A stretch of 64,000 nucleotides of DNA from Flavobacteriaceae bacterium R38 (GCA_009901575.1 WXYP01000004.1:372001-436000), one strand, 5' to 3'. Numbered from the stretch's first letter, positions 52,958 to 62,881 are shown. Notes: generated by a model from the sequence alone, not told the origin. A program made the numbers and translations.

Positions 52958-54109
52958 TTAAATTACTTTTTTAAAACAAGCTACTAATTTGTCAAAATCG
53001 TCTTTGGTATTGTACAAATGACATGAAATACGAATAGCGCTTCCTCTAAAGGAAACAAAAATGTTTTCTTCTTTAAAGTAAGACTTAAGTGCTTCCATAT
53101 CTGTTCCTGCAGGAGGAGTAACTCCAAAAAGGTGATGCGCTCTATGTTGATCTTCTTCAATAAAACAACCTAAACTTCTAAGTTCATTAACAGCTCCAAT
53201 AGAAATTTCTTTACAGTATCCCTGAATGGCAGCAGGTGTCCATTCAATGAGTAATTCCAGGGATTTGATAAGCATGGGAGTTAATACAAAGTTACTGGAC
53301 TCACCTACAGAAAAACGCCCTGATTTTGGCTGATACTCATCTGTATAATTCACTAATGCCGAGAAATCCCTACTATCTTTACGATTCATCCAGTTATTTT
53401 CAATAGGCTTGCCTTTATGGAAATAATCACCATAATATGCCATTCCCAGCGAATAAGGTCCTAAAAGCCATTTGTATCCTCCGCAAATAAGAGCATCCGG
53501 GTCAATTTCTTTAACAGAAAAAGGATAAGCACCTATACTTTGAGTTCCGTCAATAATGAGTAAAGCATCGTGCTCTCGTGTTTTTTGTCGTATTGCTTTT
53601 AAATCGAAGAGTGTTCCATCGGTCCATAATACATGTGGAAGAGTAACTACCTTAGTTTTTGGAGTTATAGCTTCCAGTAGTGCAGCATTCCACCGTTCAC
53701 CTCTATTCTTAAAATCTTCCGGTTGATTTACTGTTTTTATAATTAACTTTTTTTCATCGGCAATATTCCTCCAACTGTAAATATTACTGGGGAATTGATC
53801 TTCTAATACTAGAATTTCATCTCCTGCTTCAAAATCGATGTTATTTGCAGCGTTTGCAATACCATAAGATGCAGATGGAATAATGGCATTGTATTCATAA
53901 TCATTAGCATCGATAAGTGTAGCAAAGCGTTGTTTTACAATAGCATGTTCCGTAAAAAAATTGGCATCAGTAATTTCATAAGGAAGACTTTTTAAACGAA
54001 TACCTTTATACCCTGCTTCTTCAGAAGTTTTGGGTAAGGGAGCCATAAAAGCCGTATTTAAATAAGTAACATGATCGGGTAAACTAAAGAGGTGCTTTTG
54101 ATGCTTCAT
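52958..54109 (-). CDS. Class V aminotransferase (isopenicillin N epimerase/cysteine desulfurase-like)
   Basis: 383 residues. The PLP-binding Lys is in ICGGYKWLLGPYSLG, with LLIIDGTQSIGAYPF holding the conserved Asp-x-x-Q and NFVLTPMLIKS further on. This fold-type I group includes cysteine desulfurases, isopenicillin-N epimerases and kynureninase-like enzymes; the absence of an obvious catalytic-Cys loop (it ends SFRGSAIRISCHLYNT) favours an epimerase/lyase-like member. The substrate is unknown. It is transcribed alone, divergent from the TerB gene. Confidence 0.82.
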   Translation of the reverse strand: MKHQKHLFSLPDHVTYLNTAFMAPLPKTSEEAGYKGIRLKSLPYEITDANFFTEHAIVKQRFATLIDANDYEYNAIIPSASYGIANAANNIDFEAGDEILVLEDQFPSNIYSWRNIADEKKLIIKTVNQPEDFKNRGERWNAALLEAITPKTKVVTLPHVLWTDGTLFDLKAIRQKTREHDALLIIDGTQSIGAYPFSVKEIDPDALICGGYKWLLGPYSLGMAYYGDYFHKGKPIENNWMNRKDSRDFSALVNYTDEYQPKSGRFSVGESSNFVLTPMLIKSLELLIEWTPAAIQGYCKEISIGAVNELRSLGCFIEEDQHRAHHLFGVTPPAGTDMEALKSYFKEENIFVSFRGSAIRISCHLYNTKDDFDKLVACFKKVI

Positions 54110-54213
54110 TATCTGTAATAATCGATATTTAAAGACACGAAATTAAGAAACTAAAATGAATAGAAAGCGGGAGATTATTATAAATAACAAAATGACAAAA
54201 AAAGAACTTAAAA

Positions 54214-54248
54214 TTGATTTTATTACCTTAAGAGAATATATATCTTTG
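54214..54248 (+). promoter_or_regulatory. Promoter of the TerB-family gene
   Basis: A perfect TATCTTTG at 54241-54248 follows a TTG at 54214-54216 with a 24-base gap, slightly longer than usual for Bacteroidota promoters. The start codon is 21 bases further on. Confidence 0.5.
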
Positions 54249-54269
54249 CACTTCTAAAAAATAAAAAAC

Positions 54270-54701
54270 ATGTCAATATCAGATTTATATTCAAGCGGAT
54301 TCAGAGAGAGAAATAAAAGTCATTTTGCTGCAATTGTTCGTGTAGCTTTATCAGATGGAGTAATTACAGATGAAGAAAAAGCTTTTTTAGATCGATTAGC
54401 AGGAAACCTGGATATTGATAAAGGGGATTATGAAAGTATTTTGGAAAACCCTGTAGAATATCCTGTTAACCCTCCAACATTCTACAATGCACGTTTAGAA
54501 CGTTTATATGACCTGGCTATGATGGTATATGCAGATCATCATTTAGGGGAGCGTCAGCAAGGATTATTGGAAAGATTGGCTGTAGGCCTAGGTTTTACTC
54601 CTGGAAATGTTAAGTATGTTGTTGCTAAGGCACTAGAGCTTGTAAAAGACGGTGTTGATAGTAATGGCTTCAAAGAAGAAATCAGATTTATGAACAGGTA
54701 A
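54270..54701 (+). CDS. TerB-family protein
   Basis: 143 residues, helical. ALSDGVITDEEKAFLDRLA and MMVYADHHLGERQQGLLERLA are the paired acidic helices of the TerB fold, which binds metal at acidic residues and is linked to tellurite resistance and envelope stress proteins. No other ter genes are present, so a stand-alone cytosolic function is likely. A strong bidirectional terminator follows. Confidence 0.82.
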   Translation: MSISDLYSSGFRERNKSHFAAIVRVALSDGVITDEEKAFLDRLAGNLDIDKGDYESILENPVEYPVNPPTFYNARLERLYDLAMMVYADHHLGERQQGLLERLAVGLGFTPGNVKYVVAKALELVKDGVDSNGFKEEIRFMNR

Positions 54702-54730
54702 TCCTGTTTATCGCATAAATTTATCACAAT

Positions 54731-54770
54731 AAAAAAGCTTCCTCTTTATAATCAAGTGGAAGCTTTTTTT
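54731..54770. terminator. Bidirectional terminator between terB-like gene and fbp
   Basis: AAAAAAGCTTCC pairs with GGAAGCTTTTTTT across a 15-base loop, between two convergent genes. Confidence 0.88.
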
Positions 54771-54798
54771 TATGACTCATAGTCAAAAATAAGTTACT

Positions 54799-55800
54799 TT
54801 ATTTTGACATAAACTCTTCAGCTTTCTCTACCATCTTTCTGCTTCCACAGAAAAAAGGAACCCTTTGGTGCAGTTCTGTTGGTTCTATATCTAAGATTCT
54901 TGTAAAACCATCACTTGCTTTCGCATTGGCCTGCTCTGCCAGGAACGCCATAGGATTACATTCGTAAAGTAAGCGCAATTTCCCATTAGAAGCCATACTG
55001 CTCTTAGGATAGATATAAATTCCGCCCTTGATCATATTTCTGTGAAAATCTGAAACCAGAGATCCTATGTAACGAGAAGTATAGGGACGATCTCCCTCTT
55101 CTTTCTGGCAATATTTTAAATAATCTTTCACCCCTTGAGGAAAATGATTGTAATTCCCTTCGTTTATAGAATATATTTTCCCTGTTTCAGGAAATTCCAT
55201 ATTAGGGTGAGACAAATAAAAAGTTCCAATAGCAGGATTCAGCGTAAAACCGTTAACCCCATGTCCGGTTGTATAAACCAACATAGTTGAAGTCCCGTAA
55301 ATTACATAACCTGCGGCAACCTGGTTTCTTCCCGGTTGAAGAAAATCCTGTAAGGTTACGGGTGTCCCTACCGGTGTGACTCTGCGATAGATAGAAAAAA
55401 TAGTCCCTACAGATACATTGACATCAATATTTGATGATCCGTCTAAAGGATCTATAAGTACTATATATTTATTTTGATGATTTTCATCCTGGCTGTTAAT
55501 ACTGATAAAATCGTCTTCTTCTTCAGAAGCAATACCACAAACAATTTCCCTTTTAGTTAATGTCTGAATGAACTTTTCATTAGCCAATACATCCAGTTTC
55601 TGCTGATCTTCCCCTTGTACGTTAGTATCTCCTGCAGCACCAATAATATCTACAAGGCCTGCTTTGTTAACTTCATGATTTACTACTTTTGCAGCTAACC
55701 TTATTGCATTAATAAGTTTGGAGAGTTCACCGGAAGAATATTTGAATTCTGTTTGATTTTCAATAATAAATTCTCCGAGGGTTTGATTTTTCTTAGACAT
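54799..55800 (-). CDS. fbp: Fructose-1,6-bisphosphatase class 1
   Basis: 333 residues from the ATG at 55800; a longer frame exists, but [13 protein letters not shown] is the usual start. Class 1 FBPase motifs are [20 protein letters not shown] (metal site), SEEEDDF, and [20 protein letters not shown]; the C-terminal [10 protein letters not shown] matches the substrate region. It hydrolyses fructose-1,6-bisphosphate in gluconeogenesis. Divergent from the acetyltransferase gene. Confidence 0.96.
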   Translation of the reverse strand: MSKKNQTLGEFIIENQTEFKYSSGELSKLINAIRLAAKVVNHEVNKAGLVDIIGAAGDTNVQGEDQQKLDVLANEKFIQTLTKREIVCGIASEEEDDFISINSQDENHQNKYIVLIDPLDGSSNIDVNVSVGTIFSIYRRVTPVGTPVTLQDFLQPGRNQVAAGYVIYGTSTMLVYTTGHGVNGFTLNPAIGTFYLSHPNMEFPETGKIYSINEGNYNHFPQGVKDYLKYCQKEEGDRPYTSRYIGSLVSDFHRNMIKGGIYIYPKSSMASNGKLRLLYECNPMAFLAEQANAKASDGFTRILDIEPTELHQRVPFFCGSRKMVEKAEEFMSK

Positions 55801-55913
55801 GCTAATCAGGGTTGTGATTTTGCTCACAAATATCGGCAAAAATGTGAAACTACAAGGTTTTCGTAGGAATATTAATTTTTACATTTATAACTTTGTGTTA
55901 TATTTGAAACAAC

Positions 55914-56393
55914 ATGGAATTTAATATAAGAGTAGCACAGCGGGAAGATATGGTTCAGGTCATAACATTGATCAAAGAACTTGCTCTTTTTGAAAAAGAA
56001 CCCGGAGCTGTAGAAATTACAGCAGAAAATTTGGAACGGGATGGTTTCAATGAAAATCCGTTATTTCACTGTTTTGTAGCAGAAGTAAAAGATAAGATCG
56101 TTGGGATGGCTTTGGTATATCCCAGGTACTCGACCTGGAAAGGAAGAACTATTCACCTGGAAGACCTTATCATAAACGAGAAAATGAGAGGAACAGGAAT
56201 AGGTAGCGCTTTATTTACCGAAGTTATAAAGTACGGAAATGAATTGGGAGTAAAACGCATAGAATGGGCAGTCTTAGATTGGAACGAGCCTGCAATTAAG
56301 TTTTATGAAAAGAATGGGGCTAATGTCATGAGAGATTGGGATGTTGTTCAATTGGACGAAACAGGAATAAAGAATTATATATCTAAACTGTGA
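55914..56393 (+). CDS. GNAT family acetyltransferase (diamine acetyltransferase-like)
   Basis: 159 residues. IHLEDLIINEKMRGTGIGSA contains the acetyl-CoA-binding R-x-x-G-x-G-x motif, and RIEWAVLDWNEPAIKFYEKN is the motif B helix typical of spermidine/spermine-like acetyltransferases. The substrate is not established; a small amine is likely. A TATATTTG -7 box lies at 55899-55906, only 8 bases ahead of the ATG, so the transcript may be nearly leaderless. It precedes lysC by 23 bases and may be co-transcribed. Confidence 0.85.
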   Translation: MEFNIRVAQREDMVQVITLIKELALFEKEPGAVEITAENLERDGFNENPLFHCFVAEVKDKIVGMALVYPRYSTWKGRTIHLEDLIINEKMRGTGIGSALFTEVIKYGNELGVKRIEWAVLDWNEPAIKFYEKNGANVMRDWDVVQLDETGIKNYISKL

Positions 56394-56416
56394 TTTAAAA
56401 ATAAAAAGATAAACAC

Positions 56417-57667
56417 GTGAAAATATTTAAGTTTGGTGGAGCGTCTGTAAAAGATGCAGAAGGTGTTAAAAATTTAGCAAGTGTTCTTAAAACTGTAGGT
56501 TATGACAATACCTTATTAGTAGTTTCTGCTATGGGTAAATCTACAAATGCTTTTGAATTAGTAGTTAAGAATTACTTTGAAAATGAAGAAGAACTTCAAA
56601 ATAGTGTAGAAGAAATAAAAAAATATCACACAACGATATTACAAGATTTATTTGAAAATGAAAATCACCCGGTTTTTTGGAAAGTAGATGGTTTGTTTGC
56701 AGAACTTTGCTCTTTTTTAAGCCGAAATAAATCGCCAAATCACAGCTTTGTTTACGATCAGGTGGTAAGTTTTGGAGAATTGATATCTACTACCATAATT
56801 AGCAATTACCTTTTGGATAATGGTATTAAGAATACCTGGGTAGATGCCAGAAACCTGATTAAAACAGATACAAGTTACAGAGATGGAAATGTAGACTGGG
56901 AGACTACACAGCAGAATATTAATGAAGGGGTAAATAAGAAGCTTTTAAACATTGCGCAAGGTTTTATTGCCAGTGATCCGAATAATTTTACAACAACATT
57001 AGGAAGAGAAGGATCTGATTATACAGCAGCTATTTTTGCATATTGTTTAAATGCAGAAAGTGTAACCATCTGGAAAGATGTTCCCGGTGTTTTGAACGCA
57101 GACCCTCGTTATTTTGAAAATGCTGAATTGCTGCATCAAATATCTTATACAGAAGCTATAGAATTAGCGTTTTATGGAGCATCGGTTATTCACCCTAAAA
57201 CACTGCAACCGCTTCAAAGAAAGGAAATACCCTTGTATGTAAAGTCGTTTATTAACCCTGAAGGACAAGGCAGTTGTGTGAGTAAAGGAACTAAATTGAA
57301 TCCTCTGGTGCCTTGTTTTATCGTGAAGAAAGACCAGGTGTTAATTTCTTTGTCTTCTTTGGATTTTTCATTTATTGTAGAGAAGAATATCAGTGAAATT
57401 TTTGAATTGCTTCATCAACATAGAATGAAAGTAGATGTAATTCAGAACTCCGCGATTAGCTTTTCTGTTTGTGCCGATAATAAATTTGGAAACCTGGATA
57501 AACTCATAGCAGTTTTAAAAGCAAAATTTAAAGTAGAACATTATGAAAATGTTTCACTTTACACCATTAGACATGCTACAGAAGAAGCGATTGCTTCTAT
57601 CGAAAAAGATAAAGAAATACTATTGAAACAGTATTTACAGGATACAGTACAACTGGTTGTAAAATAG
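56417..57667 (+). CDS. lysC: Aspartate kinase (monofunctional)
   Basis: 416 residues from a GTG start. KIFKFGGASVKDAEGVKN carries the KFGG nucleotide-binding motif, and FTTTLGREGSDYTAAIFA is the conserved kinase block; the last ~120 residues contain ACT-like units (VLISLSSLDFSFIVEKNIS, KVDVIQNSAISFSVCAD). It phosphorylates L-aspartate, the first step to lysine, methionine, threonine and diaminopimelate. It is shorter than the usual ~440-450, so the C-terminal regulatory part may be slightly reduced. It ends at a strong hairpin terminator. Confidence 0.9.
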   Translation: MKIFKFGGASVKDAEGVKNLASVLKTVGYDNTLLVVSAMGKSTNAFELVVKNYFENEEELQNSVEEIKKYHTTILQDLFENENHPVFWKVDGLFAELCSFLSRNKSPNHSFVYDQVVSFGELISTTIISNYLLDNGIKNTWVDARNLIKTDTSYRDGNVDWETTQQNINEGVNKKLLNIAQGFIASDPNNFTTTLGREGSDYTAAIFAYCLNAESVTIWKDVPGVLNADPRYFENAELLHQISYTEAIELAFYGASVIHPKTLQPLQRKEIPLYVKSFINPEGQGSCVSKGTKLNPLVPCFIVKKDQVLISLSSLDFSFIVEKNISEIFELLHQHRMKVDVIQNSAISFSVCADNKFGNLDKLIAVLKAKFKVEHYENVSLYTIRHATEEAIASIEKDKEILLKQYLQDTVQLVVK

Positions 57668-57697
57668 TTTAGAATCGGGTTATATTCTAAAAAGATA

Positions 57698-57731
57698 AAA
57701 GCTCTTCAAATAAAAATATTTGAAGAGCTTT
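57698..57731 (+). terminator. Terminator after lysC
   Basis: AAAGCTCTTCAAATA pairs perfectly with TATTTGAAGAGCTTT around a 4-base loop, 30 bases after the stop. Confidence 0.9.
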
Positions 57732-57845
57732 CAATTTATTTTAATCTTTTTCGTTATAATTTAGTTTAGACCTTGTCCCAAGTTTTATTCATCAGCTAGA
57801 ACCTAATTTGCTTACATTTGTATTCTCCAAACAACAAACCAACGA

Positions 57846-59660
57846 ATGGGATTAGTAACAGCTAAGGAAGTCGCTAAAGCTATAAAAGTCAATAAATATG
57901 GCGTCATAGGTACCTTTATAGGATGGGTGCTTATGAAAGTGCTTAAGATTTCTACATTAAATAAAATCTACAATAAGCATAAACACCTTCAAAATACAGA
58001 GTTTTTAAATGCGCTTTTAGATGAATTTCAGATTCGGTTTGAAATTCCTGAAGAAGACTTAAAAAGATTGCCTAAAGATGGAGGGTATATCACAATATCT
58101 AATCATCCGTTAGGTGGGATTGACGGAATATTGTTATTGAAATTATTATCTGAGCAACGCCCGGATTATAAGATCATCGCAAATTTTTTATTGCACAGAA
58201 TAGAGCCTTTGATTCCATATGTGATGCCTGTCAATCCGTTTGAAGATCATAAAGATGCCAAGAATAGCCTGGCTGGTTTTATGCAATCTATACGTCATCT
58301 TAAAAATGGCCATCCTTTAGGTATTTTTCCGGCTGGAGAAGTGTCCACTTATAAAGACGGGAAACTTATAGTCGATAAAGCATGGGAGCCGGCAGCGATG
58401 AAATTAATACAAAAGGCAGAAGTACCGGTAGTACCTATTTATTTTCACGCTAAAAACAGTCGTTTGTTTTATAGACTGTCTAAAATAAGCGACACCTTTC
58501 GTACCGCTAAACTCCCTTCTGAATTACTGACTCAGAAGAAACGAATTATTAAAGTCAGAATAGGAAAACCAATTACAGTCGCAGCTCAGAAAGAGTATGA
58601 AAAACTTCCTGACTTTACAGAATTTCTTAGAAAGAAAACCTACATGCTTTCTAATCCTTATTTAAAGGAAAGTATTCTGACTAAAGTTCCGGGAACACTC
58701 AAAATTCCAAAATCTCCTAAAGAGATTATCACACCTGTTCAAGGTGAATTAATGCAAGCCGAAATAGAGATGATCAGGGGAAAAGAATGCCGGTTATTGC
58801 AAAGTAAAAATTATGAAGTTTTCCTTGCACCTGCCGATTATATCCCTAATATTTTACAGGAGATTGGCCGATTAAGAGAAATTACTTTTAGAGAAATAGG
58901 AGAGGGAACCAATAAGTCGATAGATTTAGATGGTTTTGACAGTTATTATCACCATATGTTCTTATGGGATGATGAGGCTAAAAGAATAGCTGGAGCCTAT
59001 AGGATGGGCTTAGGAGCCAAAATATTTGAGAAATACGGAATTAACGGATTCTACTTGCAAGACTTATTCCGGTTTGAACCTGAGCTGCATAAGATGATGA
59101 GTGAATCTATAGAAATGGGAAGGGCTTTTATCATTAAAGAGTATCAGCAAAAACCAATGCCTTTATTTTTACTCTGGAGAGGTATTGTACATACTACGTT
59201 AAGATTTCCGGAACATAAATATTTGATAGGTGGGGTAAGTATAAGTAATCAGTTTTCTAATTTTTCTAAATCTTTGATGATTGAATTTATGAAATCTAAT
59301 TACTACGATCCTTATGTAGCCCAATATATAGTTCCGAAAAAAGAGTTTAAAGTAAAACTTAAAGATGCCGATAAAGATTTCATTTTTGACGAAACAGAAG
59401 CAGATTTAAATAAGTTTGATAAGTTAATAGATGAAGTAGAGCCGGGGAGTCTTAGATTGCCTGTGCTGATCAAAAAATACATTAAACAAAATGCGAAAGT
59501 AGTGGCTTTTAATGTTGATCCGTTATTTAATAATTCAGTTGACGGACTTATGTACATTCGTATAGCCGATTTACCTGAAAGTACTGTAAAACCTGTAATG
59601 GAAGAACTTCAAGCTGAATTGGAAAGAAAAATTGATGAGGAAGGCAACAATAAAGGATAA
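57846..59660 (+). CDS. Bifunctional acyltransferase, OlsF-like (ornithine/aminolipid synthesis)
   Basis: 604 residues. The N-terminal half is a PlsC-type acyltransferase: NHPLGGID supplies H87-x4-D92, and FPAGEVS is the next block. The C-terminal half is an OlsB-type GNAT N-acyltransferase (KECRLLQSKNYEVFLAPADY, RMGLGAKIF, SIEMGRAFIIKEYQQ). This two-domain order matches OlsF, which makes ornithine lipids in a few bacteria including Flavobacterium. The lipid product could alternatively be a glycine/serine-type aminolipid of Bacteroidota. Inner-membrane associated. A TACATTTG box lies 25 bases before the start. Confidence 0.75.
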   Translation: MGLVTAKEVAKAIKVNKYGVIGTFIGWVLMKVLKISTLNKIYNKHKHLQNTEFLNALLDEFQIRFEIPEEDLKRLPKDGGYITISNHPLGGIDGILLLKLLSEQRPDYKIIANFLLHRIEPLIPYVMPVNPFEDHKDAKNSLAGFMQSIRHLKNGHPLGIFPAGEVSTYKDGKLIVDKAWEPAAMKLIQKAEVPVVPIYFHAKNSRLFYRLSKISDTFRTAKLPSELLTQKKRIIKVRIGKPITVAAQKEYEKLPDFTEFLRKKTYMLSNPYLKESILTKVPGTLKIPKSPKEIITPVQGELMQAEIEMIRGKECRLLQSKNYEVFLAPADYIPNILQEIGRLREITFREIGEGTNKSIDLDGFDSYYHHMFLWDDEAKRIAGAYRMGLGAKIFEKYGINGFYLQDLFRFEPELHKMMSESIEMGRAFIIKEYQQKPMPLFLLWRGIVHTTLRFPEHKYLIGGVSISNQFSNFSKSLMIEFMKSNYYDPYVAQYIVPKKEFKVKLKDADKDFIFDETEADLNKFDKLIDEVEPGSLRLPVLIKKYIKQNAKVVAFNVDPLFNNSVDGLMYIRIADLPESTVKPVMEELQAELERKIDEEGNNKG

Positions 59661-59695
59661 CCTGTAACCTTTAACTCATCTGTAACAATCAATCT

Positions 59696-60007
59696 CTAGG
59701 GCGTATTAATAAAAAAGTTGTTTGATAACTGGTAAGATTCATACCAGTTATCAACATTAATAGAATAATATATTTTTTTGCCTTTAGAAACTCCTGCAAT
59801 AAACCCTGCTCTTTTTAATTCGGATAAATGTTGTGAAATAGTTGCTTGTGCTAATTCGATATCTGCTACAATATTGGTACAAGTAGTATGGGGATTTTTA
59901 CTTATATATTCCAAAATTGCAATACGTGCAGGGTGGCCTAATGCTTTATATAATTTAGCGATTCTGTTTTGGCGCAAAGAATGCGCAAATAATTTGGTTG
60001 TCCCCAT
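59696..60007 (-). CDS. ArsR-family winged-helix repressor
   Basis: 103 residues. KLYKALGHPARIAILEYIS, TCTNIVADIELAQATISQHL and GFIAGVSKGKKIYYSIN are the ArsR winged-helix segments. Metal-binding Cys pairs of the SmtB/ArsR type are not evident (a single Cys lies in HTTCTN), so it may respond to redox or another signal. A target gene cannot be assigned; the convergent neighbour is the OlsF-like gene. Its own upstream region may be autoregulated. Confidence 0.85.
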   Translation of the reverse strand: MGTTKLFAHSLRQNRIAKLYKALGHPARIAILEYISKNPHTTCTNIVADIELAQATISQHLSELKRAGFIAGVSKGKKIYYSINVDNWYESYQLSNNFFINTP

Positions 60008-60058
60008 GAAAATAATATTATGACATAAATATAAAAAACTTAATGAAATAGTGTTAGC

Positions 60059-60412
60059 TTAAAACCAGGGTTTCTTCCCTACCTGGTAGGTATTGTAAAA
60101 TTCTTCATCAGATTTGGTAAGGTATATGATTCCTTCTATGATACCAATAAGACCAGGGATCCAAATAAATAAAAGACCTATAAACAGGCAAGAAAGTACA
60201 TATGCAGCAATAGAAAATCCTAATAAGATAAAGCCTTCTTTATTGTATCCTAAAATAAATTTATGAATTCCTAAAGAACCGAATAAAATCGCGAGAATTC
60301 CAGCTATTATTTTTTTGTTATCCTGACTATTGAAAGCTTCTTTGGCACTTTCTGCAAATTCTTTAGCGGTTTCTTTCGCTTCTTCTGCAAAATCTTTATT
60401 TTCTTCAGACAT
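60059..60412 (-). CDS. TM2-domain membrane protein
   Basis: 117 residues. A Lys/Glu/Ala-rich N-terminal helix (EENKDFAEEAKETAKEFAES) precedes a TM2 unit: IAGILAILFGSLGIHKFILG with the family's 'G..G.H.FYLG' pattern, then IPGLIGIIEGIIYLTKSDEEF. It is a small inner-membrane protein with unknown function. Confidence 0.82.
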   Translation of the reverse strand: MSEENKDFAEEAKETAKEFAESAKEAFNSQDNKKIIAGILAILFGSLGIHKFILGYNKEGFILLGFSIAAYVLSCLFIGLLFIWIPGLIGIIEGIIYLTKSDEEFYNTYQVGKKPWF

Positions 60413-60471
60413 GGTTGGTGTTTTTTAGTTATTTTAAAATCAGGACGTTAAATGTAGTAAATATTTTAATA

Positions 60472-60858
60472 TTAAAGAAATGCACTATCAACAGGTTCCC
60501 AAAGCTCCAGTTTGTTGCCTTCAGGATCTAAAATCCACCCAAATTTACCATATTCGTATTCTTCTATTTCTCCAACAACAGTTACGCCTTCTTTTTTTAA
60601 TACCTCTAATAATTCTACCAGATTTTCAACTCTAAAGTTCATCATAAACTGTTTTTTGCTAGGTTGAAAATATGTAGTGTCATCCTTAAATGGAGACCAT
60701 TGAGTAGAACAATCATTTCCCTCTTTGTCTTTCCACCAGAATGTCCATCCGTAATTATCTGTTGGAATGCCTAAACGTTCTTTGTACCATTCTTTTAAAT
60801 GATCCGGATCTTCCGATTTAAAGAAAAATCCGCCTAACCCTGTGACTCTGTTTTTCAT
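60472..60858 (-). CDS. VOC/glyoxalase-family protein
   Basis: 128 residues. GLGGFFFKSEDPDHLKEWYK opens the vicinal-oxygen-chelate fold, and YEYGKFGWILDPEGNKLELW closes it with the conserved Glu metal ligand; the usual first His is replaced by Gly/Phe in this region, so metal binding is uncertain. It could be a glyoxalase/dioxygenase-like or ligand-binding protein. The substrate is unknown. Confidence 0.8.
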   Translation of the reverse strand: MKNRVTGLGGFFFKSEDPDHLKEWYKERLGIPTDNYGWTFWWKDKEGNDCSTQWSPFKDDTTYFQPSKKQFMMNFRVENLVELLEVLKKEGVTVVGEIEEYEYGKFGWILDPEGNKLELWEPVDSAFL

Positions 60859-61084
60859 CTGTTCGTATTTAATTGTTTTTAATTTGTCAGATGGAATTAC
60901 TCATCTGATTTTTATTTTTTAAATTAAAGAATTCATGAATCTTTGATTTCGCCAATAATCATTTTGATTAGTATTAACCAATTCAATTATTATGGCTCAT
61001 TTCATTTGTCAATATTTTATTGTTCTTGGTTTATTAATCAGTTTCTAAGGAGCTAATTTTTAAATTACCCCGGGTTTAATTGCC

Positions 61085-61492
61085 TTATATTGAAATTGAA
61101 TCAAATTCTTCATTTTTGAGAAATAGCGATGGAAGCATTAATAGAAAACCTTCAATTCCAAATAAGGTAAATTGATTGAAATCATCTAATATTAATAGGG
61201 AGCCAAGACCAAAAGTGCATAACCCTAAGCCTAAAATAAATATTTGAGCTTTGGCTTTTAATGTTCCTTTCCTAACAGAAGGAGCAAGGAAAAAGCACCA
61301 GGTTCCAAGAATTAAAATGGTTACGGCTCCTAATATCCATCCCATTTTTAAATATAGTGCGGTTTCTGTAGTTAAACTTCTATTACTCGTTACTTCATTG
61401 AAGAGATGGACTCCGGAAAAGGCATATGGAAAGAAACTACCAATTAAAAGTATCCCAACAGCGATAGTGCAGAAAAAAGCTATTCTATTCAT
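61085..61492 (-). CDS. Small four-helix membrane protein of unknown function
   Basis: 135 residues with four hydrophobic segments (IAFFCTIAVGILLIGSFFPY; WILGAVTILILGTWCFFLAP; QIFILGLGLCTFGLGSLLIL; FLLMLPSLFLK). No recognised family or motif. It sits in a run of small minus-strand genes of similar type (61508, 61916, 62471). Confidence 0.6.
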   Translation of the reverse strand: MNRIAFFCTIAVGILLIGSFFPYAFSGVHLFNEVTSNRSLTTETALYLKMGWILGAVTILILGTWCFFLAPSVRKGTLKAKAQIFILGLGLCTFGLGSLLILDDFNQFTLFGIEGFLLMLPSLFLKNEEFDSISI

Positions 61493-61507
61493 TTGATTCA
61501 GTGTTTT

Positions 61508-61900
61508 TTATTTTTTTGTTTTATAATGATTAATAACAGGAGTAAAATCTGTTTTTGCAGAGATAGTTAGAAATTCTTTAAATAATTCTAAAGGAAATTC
61601 ATTGCTAGTATTAAAATTTATACATCCTTTCTGGATTTTTAAAGATTTTGAATTTTCGACTATAAACTTATGTACAGGTGGATTTGCATACATAACCATA
61701 GAATGAAAAGTAAAATGATTTTTTGTTTTTGCCAATCCGTATTTAAAAACCCCATCTTCTTCGTATAAAAAGCAGTTTTTACTGCTCATTATATCTCCGA
61801 CTCTTTCTTTTACTTTTAAATCGGTTTCTAATATAATCTTTCGCATTGTGTTGATAATGTCTTTTTCTTCTTCTGATAATTTTACTAAAAATGTTTCCAT
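61508..61900 (-). CDS. DUF1801/YdhG-like protein
   Basis: 130 residues from the ATG at 61900, three codons inside a TTG-started frame. IINTMRKIILETDLKVKERV, MVMYANPPVHKFIVENSK and GCINFNTSNEFPLELFKEFL match the small DUF1801-type alpha/beta family, whose members are cytosolic and sometimes linked to iron or stress; the function is not known. It starts 15 bases after the end of the upstream DUF4199-like gene and lies 16 bases ahead of the membrane-protein gene at 61085, so an operon is likely. Confidence 0.7.
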   Translation of the reverse strand: METFLVKLSEEEKDIINTMRKIILETDLKVKERVGDIMSSKNCFLYEEDGVFKYGLAKTKNHFTFHSMVMYANPPVHKFIVENSKSLKIQKGCINFNTSNEFPLELFKEFLTISAKTDFTPVINHYKTKK

Positions 61901-61915
61901 GTCTATCAAATCAAA

Positions 61916-62365
61916 TTAATTTTTTCGCTGGAGGATTAGCGCAGAAATAAGTGAAATGATAAAGCCGATTAGAAAAACAGTAACAAACATTAGAAGTGCA
62001 AATGAGACAGACGTACTCATGGGGCTCTGACTCGAATTGGTCGCTTCTATATATTCATATACAAAATCCTGACTTATAAGTGTGGTGAAAATAAAATCGA
62101 CAACTGCAAAAGCAATTGCTGCAAAAACTGAAATGAGTACTCCTATGGTCAATGCTTGTTTAAAGGAAACGATTCCATCATTTTCTTTATCTCTAAAGTG
62201 TTTAATTCCGAAGAAAACAAAAAGTAAAGAAGCAACTATGGTCGCGTATCCCGAAACTTCCTGTACCTTATAACTAAAACCGCTTAAGAAATAAAGAGCA
62301 CTAAAAAATAATACTGCCCCGGTAATAGCAGCATACGTTCCGAATTTCTTGATAGTTGTTTGCAT
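61916..62365 (-). CDS. DUF4199-family four-helix membrane protein
   Basis: 149 residues with four transmembrane helices; KHFRDKENDGIVSFKQALTIG between helices two and three is characteristic of the Bacteroidota DUF4199 family (the 'Y..FRDK...G.ISF..AL..G' pattern), as is the closing IGFIISLISALIL. Inner-membrane, function unknown. It is the first of at least two closely spaced minus-strand genes. Confidence 0.75.
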   Translation of the reverse strand: MQTTIKKFGTYAAITGAVLFFSALYFLSGFSYKVQEVSGYATIVASLLFVFFGIKHFRDKENDGIVSFKQALTIGVLISVFAAIAFAVVDFIFTTLISQDFVYEYIEATNSSQSPMSTSVSFALLMFVTVFLIGFIISLISALILQRKN

Positions 62366-62470
62366 GATGTATTGTATTTAAGTTTTGATCAAAATTAAAT
62401 AGCATGTTAAAAAAGCGATTCATACTAAAGTACCAAATGCACTCCTACTTAAGTTTGATATGGTAAAAAC

Positions 62471-62881
62471 TTATAATATTTGAAGCTCTTTTGCTTTTTG
62501 AACAGCCTGGGTTCTCCTGCTCACATCTAGCTTCATTAATATATTTGACACATGGGTTTTAATCGTGCTTTCTGAAATAAAAAGTTTATCTGCAATTTCC
62601 TGGTTAGATAATCCTTCTTTAATTTCATTTAAAACTTCATATTCACGTTTGGTTAATCCAATTTCTTTTATTTTCTGATGATCGATTTCTCTTTTTGGAG
62701 GCCGATTTTTATGTAATGATTTTTTATTAATATAAACACCAATAAAAAAGAAGATGATTGCAATTCCGGCAATTATAAATTCAATTTTTGTATCTCCCGA
62801 AACTATCGAATATTTGCTCAATTTAAAAAGAATAAGCAAGGCGGTTGCCAATGCAGTAAAAATGAGTATTGTTTTCTTCAA
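62471..62881 (-). CDS. Membrane-anchored LuxR-type HTH regulator
   Basis: 136 residues. Two hydrophobic segments ([36 protein letters not shown]) are followed by a LuxR/GerE helix-turn-helix: [40 protein letters not shown]. There is no receiver domain, so it is a one-component membrane regulator rather than a response regulator. It lies 105 bases upstream of the DUF4199 gene on the same strand and may control it. Confidence 0.85.
   Translation of the reverse strand: MKKTILIFTALATALLILFKLSKYSIVSGDTKIEFIIAGIAIIFFFIGVYINKKSLHKNRPPKREIDHQKIKEIGLTKREYEVLNEIKEGLSNQEIADKLFISESTIKTHVSNILMKLDVSRRTQAVQKAKELQIL

Noticed and set aside
54270-54701. Tellurite-resistance operon
   Set aside because: Only a TerB-like gene is present, without TerC/D/E or other ter genes.
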